From the NCBI RefSeq assembly GCF_000215705.1, contig NC_015677.1, positions 1,252,001 to 1,316,000 of the forward strand: 64,000 nt of DNA. Reading direction: 5' to 3'. How positions within the stretch are numbered: the stretch's first letter is position 1; each line of letters opens with the position of its first letter. Made by a program: the position numbers and the translations under genes. The notes under the pieces were generated by a model, which worked only from the letters and a program-made list of their open reading frames with translations, had not been told where the DNA came from and made no database searches. Origin of the DNA: Ramlibacter tataouinensis TTB310. GTDB lineage: Bacteria > Pseudomonadota > Gammaproteobacteria > Burkholderiales > Burkholderiaceae_C. Positions 62,501-64,000 of this stretch are shown in pieces.

Positions 62501-62691
62501 AGATGTGTTCGAAGAATGACGGCGTAGCGCAGGTTCAACCGCCAGGAATACCGGTTCCCAAGAAGTTGGGCGGTGCTTTCATCGGGATAGGATTTAAGTC
62601 GGGTGGTCGGTTCTGCCTCCGTATTGGCCCTCACGCCACCGTACCGTTTACGCCCTCGTTTGACGGTGCCAGCACCCCGAGGCAGCGATGA
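59569..62691 (+). CDS. Sec-exported RHS-core protein with Ig-like repeats and variable C-terminal tip
   Basis: A 1040-residue protein. A signal peptide ends ASAVQAQ. Three bacterial Ig-like repeats of about 93 residues follow (SLTAVYAGDTNN, SLTAVYAGDANH, SLAASYAGDANN). YD repeats start near residue 315 (WQYGYDAMGRINT). The RHS core has YFVYDEAGQLLGEYD, HIDTPRLITRQD, WDTAEAFG and WGRYVQSDPIGL, ending DPMGL at 913-917. The last 123 residues are a distinct tip with a run of nine prolines, several Cys and GGAFIGIGF. Ig-like repeats suggest surface display. The tip is the variable region of polymorphic toxins, but its activity is not recognised. Its stop overlaps the next ATG by four bases. Confidence 0.83.
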   Translation: MNRSVGALANAATTLRMLGLMLLMLAASAVQAQTSTSTTLSSSANPVTYGQAVTLTATVTGASPSGTVNFLDGGTLVGSGTLSTGGVATLSVNTFAAGSHSLTAVYAGDTNNAGSTSAALSQTVDKLATSANLTSSLNPSTYPQNVTLTATVTGSSPTGSITFKDGAATLGSSTLAGGVATFSTTALVAGSHSLTAVYAGDANHLTSTSGAVTQTVNQKATTTTLSVSQASLTQGQNLTLTASVNGANPSGLVTFTDGGATLGTASVAGGVATFSTSALALGSHSLAASYAGDANNTASSAVAVSVTVNARSGVVWQYGYDAMGRINTQVDPNGLATYFYYDSLGRRIQSQQPPNTGATSPTVIDYGYNLADALVSVTDPRSLTTSYTPNGLGHVTAQSSPDSGGTQYTYDAKGNVLTKTDARGKTTTYTYDALDRATSISYSTGAPTTFEYDGGTTPTPAATGELTRMNDESGQTSYSYDALGRMTGKSVTIAGRTFTVGYSWGDSGSALDKLTAITYPSGSRVNYSYDPYGSISGITVNPANPNGQGTSGTATTLLSGITYNAENKVTGWLWPDGKMRPIGYDSYGQIASYSLGDPQGTGNAAGVLRTLQRDAAGRITGYGHTNGAAAVTSLDQSFGYDSLNRLTAATQASGSTSYSYDATGNRTAKTIAGSTYANTISATSNRLTQVQDVLGAASVVHDAAGNVTSDGSASFAYSDRGRMGSATTAGGTVAYLYNGLGQRAQKSGPTALVASGASYFVYDEAGQLLGEYDANGNPVYETVYLGSMPVGALKQSGNAANGDIATTVYNVYADHIDTPRLITRQDHTIVWRWDTAEAFGATAANQDPSGLGAFVYNQRFPGQVFDSETGLLQNWNREYNPRWGRYVQSDPIGLEGGINTFSYVEGNPLQFIDPMGLMGGSGSGAAQRRSPAFSVFGCLVGCATYGTHDTSTQYSAELTVGGGMEICDPPPPPPPPPQMCSKNDGVAQVQPPGIPVPKKLGGAFIGIGFKSGGRFCLRIGPHATVPFTPSFDGASTPRQR
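61319..62170 (+). repeat. RHS core repeat, copy 1 (in the full-length rhs gene)
   Basis: 852 bp that match 63149-64000 at a constant offset of 1830 bp, with no indel. The phase is identical (1830 = 3 x 610). It supplies homology for tip exchange. Confidence 0.9.
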
Positions 62692-62936
62692 CGATTTCTA
62701 TTGTGCTGGGTGCCTTAGGCACCCTCCTTGGAATCTGGTATGCCCTTCTGGGCATCCGGGCTCTTCGGCATCTGCACCATGCTGATGAAATTGACAAGGC
62801 CGCAGGATGGTCACTTTGGTGGTGCCTTGATGTGGCACGGTATGACGATGAAGGGCGGCGTCTGTGCAAGCAAGGCCAGGCGATAGCGTTGGTCGCCGCT
62901 GCCCTTTGGATTGCTGCATATGCTATCCGGCGTTAG
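62688..62936 (+). CDS. Small membrane protein, candidate immunity to the rhs tip
   Basis: An 82-residue protein with two hydrophobic segments (ISIVLGALGTLLGIWYALLG and ALVAAALWIAAYAI) around a His/Asp-rich middle. Its ATG overlaps the rhs stop (ATGA), the usual place of an immunity gene after a toxin tip. No family was recognised. The immunity role is by position only. Confidence 0.55.
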   Translation: MTISIVLGALGTLLGIWYALLGIRALRHLHHADEIDKAAGWSLWWCLDVARYDDEGRRLCKQGQAIALVAAALWIAAYAIRR

Positions 62937-63148
62937 GGGAGGGGAACTTGCGTCAGTTCGTGCCCATTCCTGACTACTTCAAGAGCAAATCTCCTCCAGG
63001 AAATGGACAGCCATGATCCTCATTCAGGCATATCACTCATCGCGGCAATCTGAGCGGGAAGCTCATTTGTCATCGCTTTCTCAGGGCTGCTGATGCTCGT
63101 GGTTCAGCCTACCGCCATATTCCCGGTGGGGCTTCTATGCAGTCCTAC
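62937..63148. other. Spacer between the immunity candidate and the orphan RHS core
   Basis: About 210 bp with no supportable gene and no RHS homology; the junction to the core at 63149 is abrupt. Confidence 0.5.
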
Positions 63149-64000
63149 ACGACAGCCACGGCCAGATCGCCAGCTACAGCCTGGGCGACCCGCAAGGGGT
63201 GGGCAGCGCCGCCGGCGTGCTGCGCACGCTGCAGCGCGATGCAGCCGGGCGCATCACTGGCTACGGCCACACCAACGGCGCAGCTGCGGTGACCAGCCTG
63301 GACCAGAGCTTCGGCTACGACAGCCTGAACCGGCTGACGGCGGCCACCCAGGCTTCGGGCTCGACCGCCTACAGCTACGACGCCACGGGCAACCGCACCA
63401 GCAAGACGGTTGCGGGCAGCAGCTACGCCAACACCATCAGCGCCAGCAGTAACCGGCTCACCCAGGTGCAGGACGTGCTGGGTGCGGCCAGCGTGGTGCA
63501 CGATGCGGCGGGCAACGTCACCTCCGACGGCAGCGCCAGCTTCGCCTACAGCGACCGCGGGCGCATGAGCAGCGCCACCACGGCAGGCGGCACGGTGAGC
63601 TACCTGTACAACGGCTACGGCCAGCGGGCACAGAAGAGTGGGCCGACGGCGCTGGTTGCAAGCGGTGCCAGCTACTTCGTGTACGACGAGGCCGGGCAGT
63701 TGCTGGGCGAGTACGACGCCAACGGCAGCCCGGTGTACGAGACGGTCTACCTGGGATCGACACCGGTCGGAGCGATGAAGCAGACCGGCAGCGCAGCCAA
63801 TGGCGACATCGCCACCACCGTCTACAACGTCTACGCCGACCACATCGACACGCCGCGGCTGATCACGAAGCAGGACCACACCATCGTGTGGAGGTGGGAC
63901 ACGGCAGAGGCGTTTGGGGCTACGGCAGCGAATCAGGATCCGAACAACTTAGGCGTCTTCGTGTACAACCAGCGCTTCCCCGGGCAGGTGTTCGACTCGG
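63149..64000 (+). pseudogene. Orphan (displaced) RHS core, copy 2, runs off the window
   Basis: Translates in one open frame as GQIASYSLGDPQ through HIDTPRLITKQD to YNQRFPGQVFDS, matching the upstream RHS core with only about 20 scattered substitutions. No start codon or ribosome site precedes it; the frame has a TGA at 63091 and no in-frame start after it. It looks like a displaced rhs C-terminal cassette kept for recombination, with its own tip and immunity gene expected beyond base 64000. Confidence 0.8.

Overview
The window is high-GC DNA with dense, overlapping operons. Its gene content fits a betaproteobacterium of the Burkholderiales, most likely the Comamonadaceae (a Ramlibacter, Variovorax or Caenimonas type). 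The pointers are five orphan TctC/Bug solute-binding proteins, Liv-type amino-acid ABC genes, a PilE-FimT-PilV-PilW-PilX-PilY1 operon and abundant LysR regulators. The genus is inferred, because there is no rRNA in the window.

Layout. 0-3.5 kb (minus): the end of a branched-chain amino acid/amide ABC operon (livH-livM-livG) and an MFS exporter. 3.6-10.6 kb: a small secreted protein, then a tightly overlapping type IV pilus minor-pilin operon ending in pilY1. 10.6-19.6 kb (minus): two soluble sensor kinases. The larger (2390 aa) carries 14 tandem 92-residue HAMP-type repeats, a GAF domain, a histidine kinase and three receivers. The smaller is receiver-kinase-receiver. 19.7-35.1 kb: a catabolic region with two LysR regulators, five TctC-type periplasmic binding proteins, an enolase-superfamily dehydratase, a D-aminoacylase-like deacylase, a PLP-fold D-amino-acid enzyme, two malate/L-lactate-type dehydrogenases, a PrpF-like isomerase and an exported metallo-beta-lactamase-fold hydrolase.

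35.65-46.06 kb is probably a defence island. It starts at a 3' fragment of a tRNA-Lys gene, which looks like an attachment-site scar, and holds hsdR-hsdM-hsdS (type I restriction-modification). Twelve bases after hsdS comes a 1433-residue protein with all the hallmarks of a NACHT-type STAND NTPase and a C-terminal PD-(D/E)XK-like nuclease. This is the best candidate in the window for an undescribed system: a type I R-M operon carrying an NLR-like nuclease as its fourth gene.

46.4-55.7 kb holds a complete-looking envelope machine in two convergent arms. The plus arm has a lipoprotein secretin and three pseudopilin-like genes. The minus arm has GspG, GspF and GspE, then PilM/N/O/P-like genes. 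The mixture of type II secretion and type IV pilus/MSHA-like parts suggests a hybrid secretion or pilus system. 55.9-64 kb holds two Sec-exported RHS-repeat proteins, a variable C-terminal tip with a candidate immunity protein, and a displaced orphan RHS core. The core matches 852 bp of the upstream gene at a fixed offset of 1830 bp and runs off the window.
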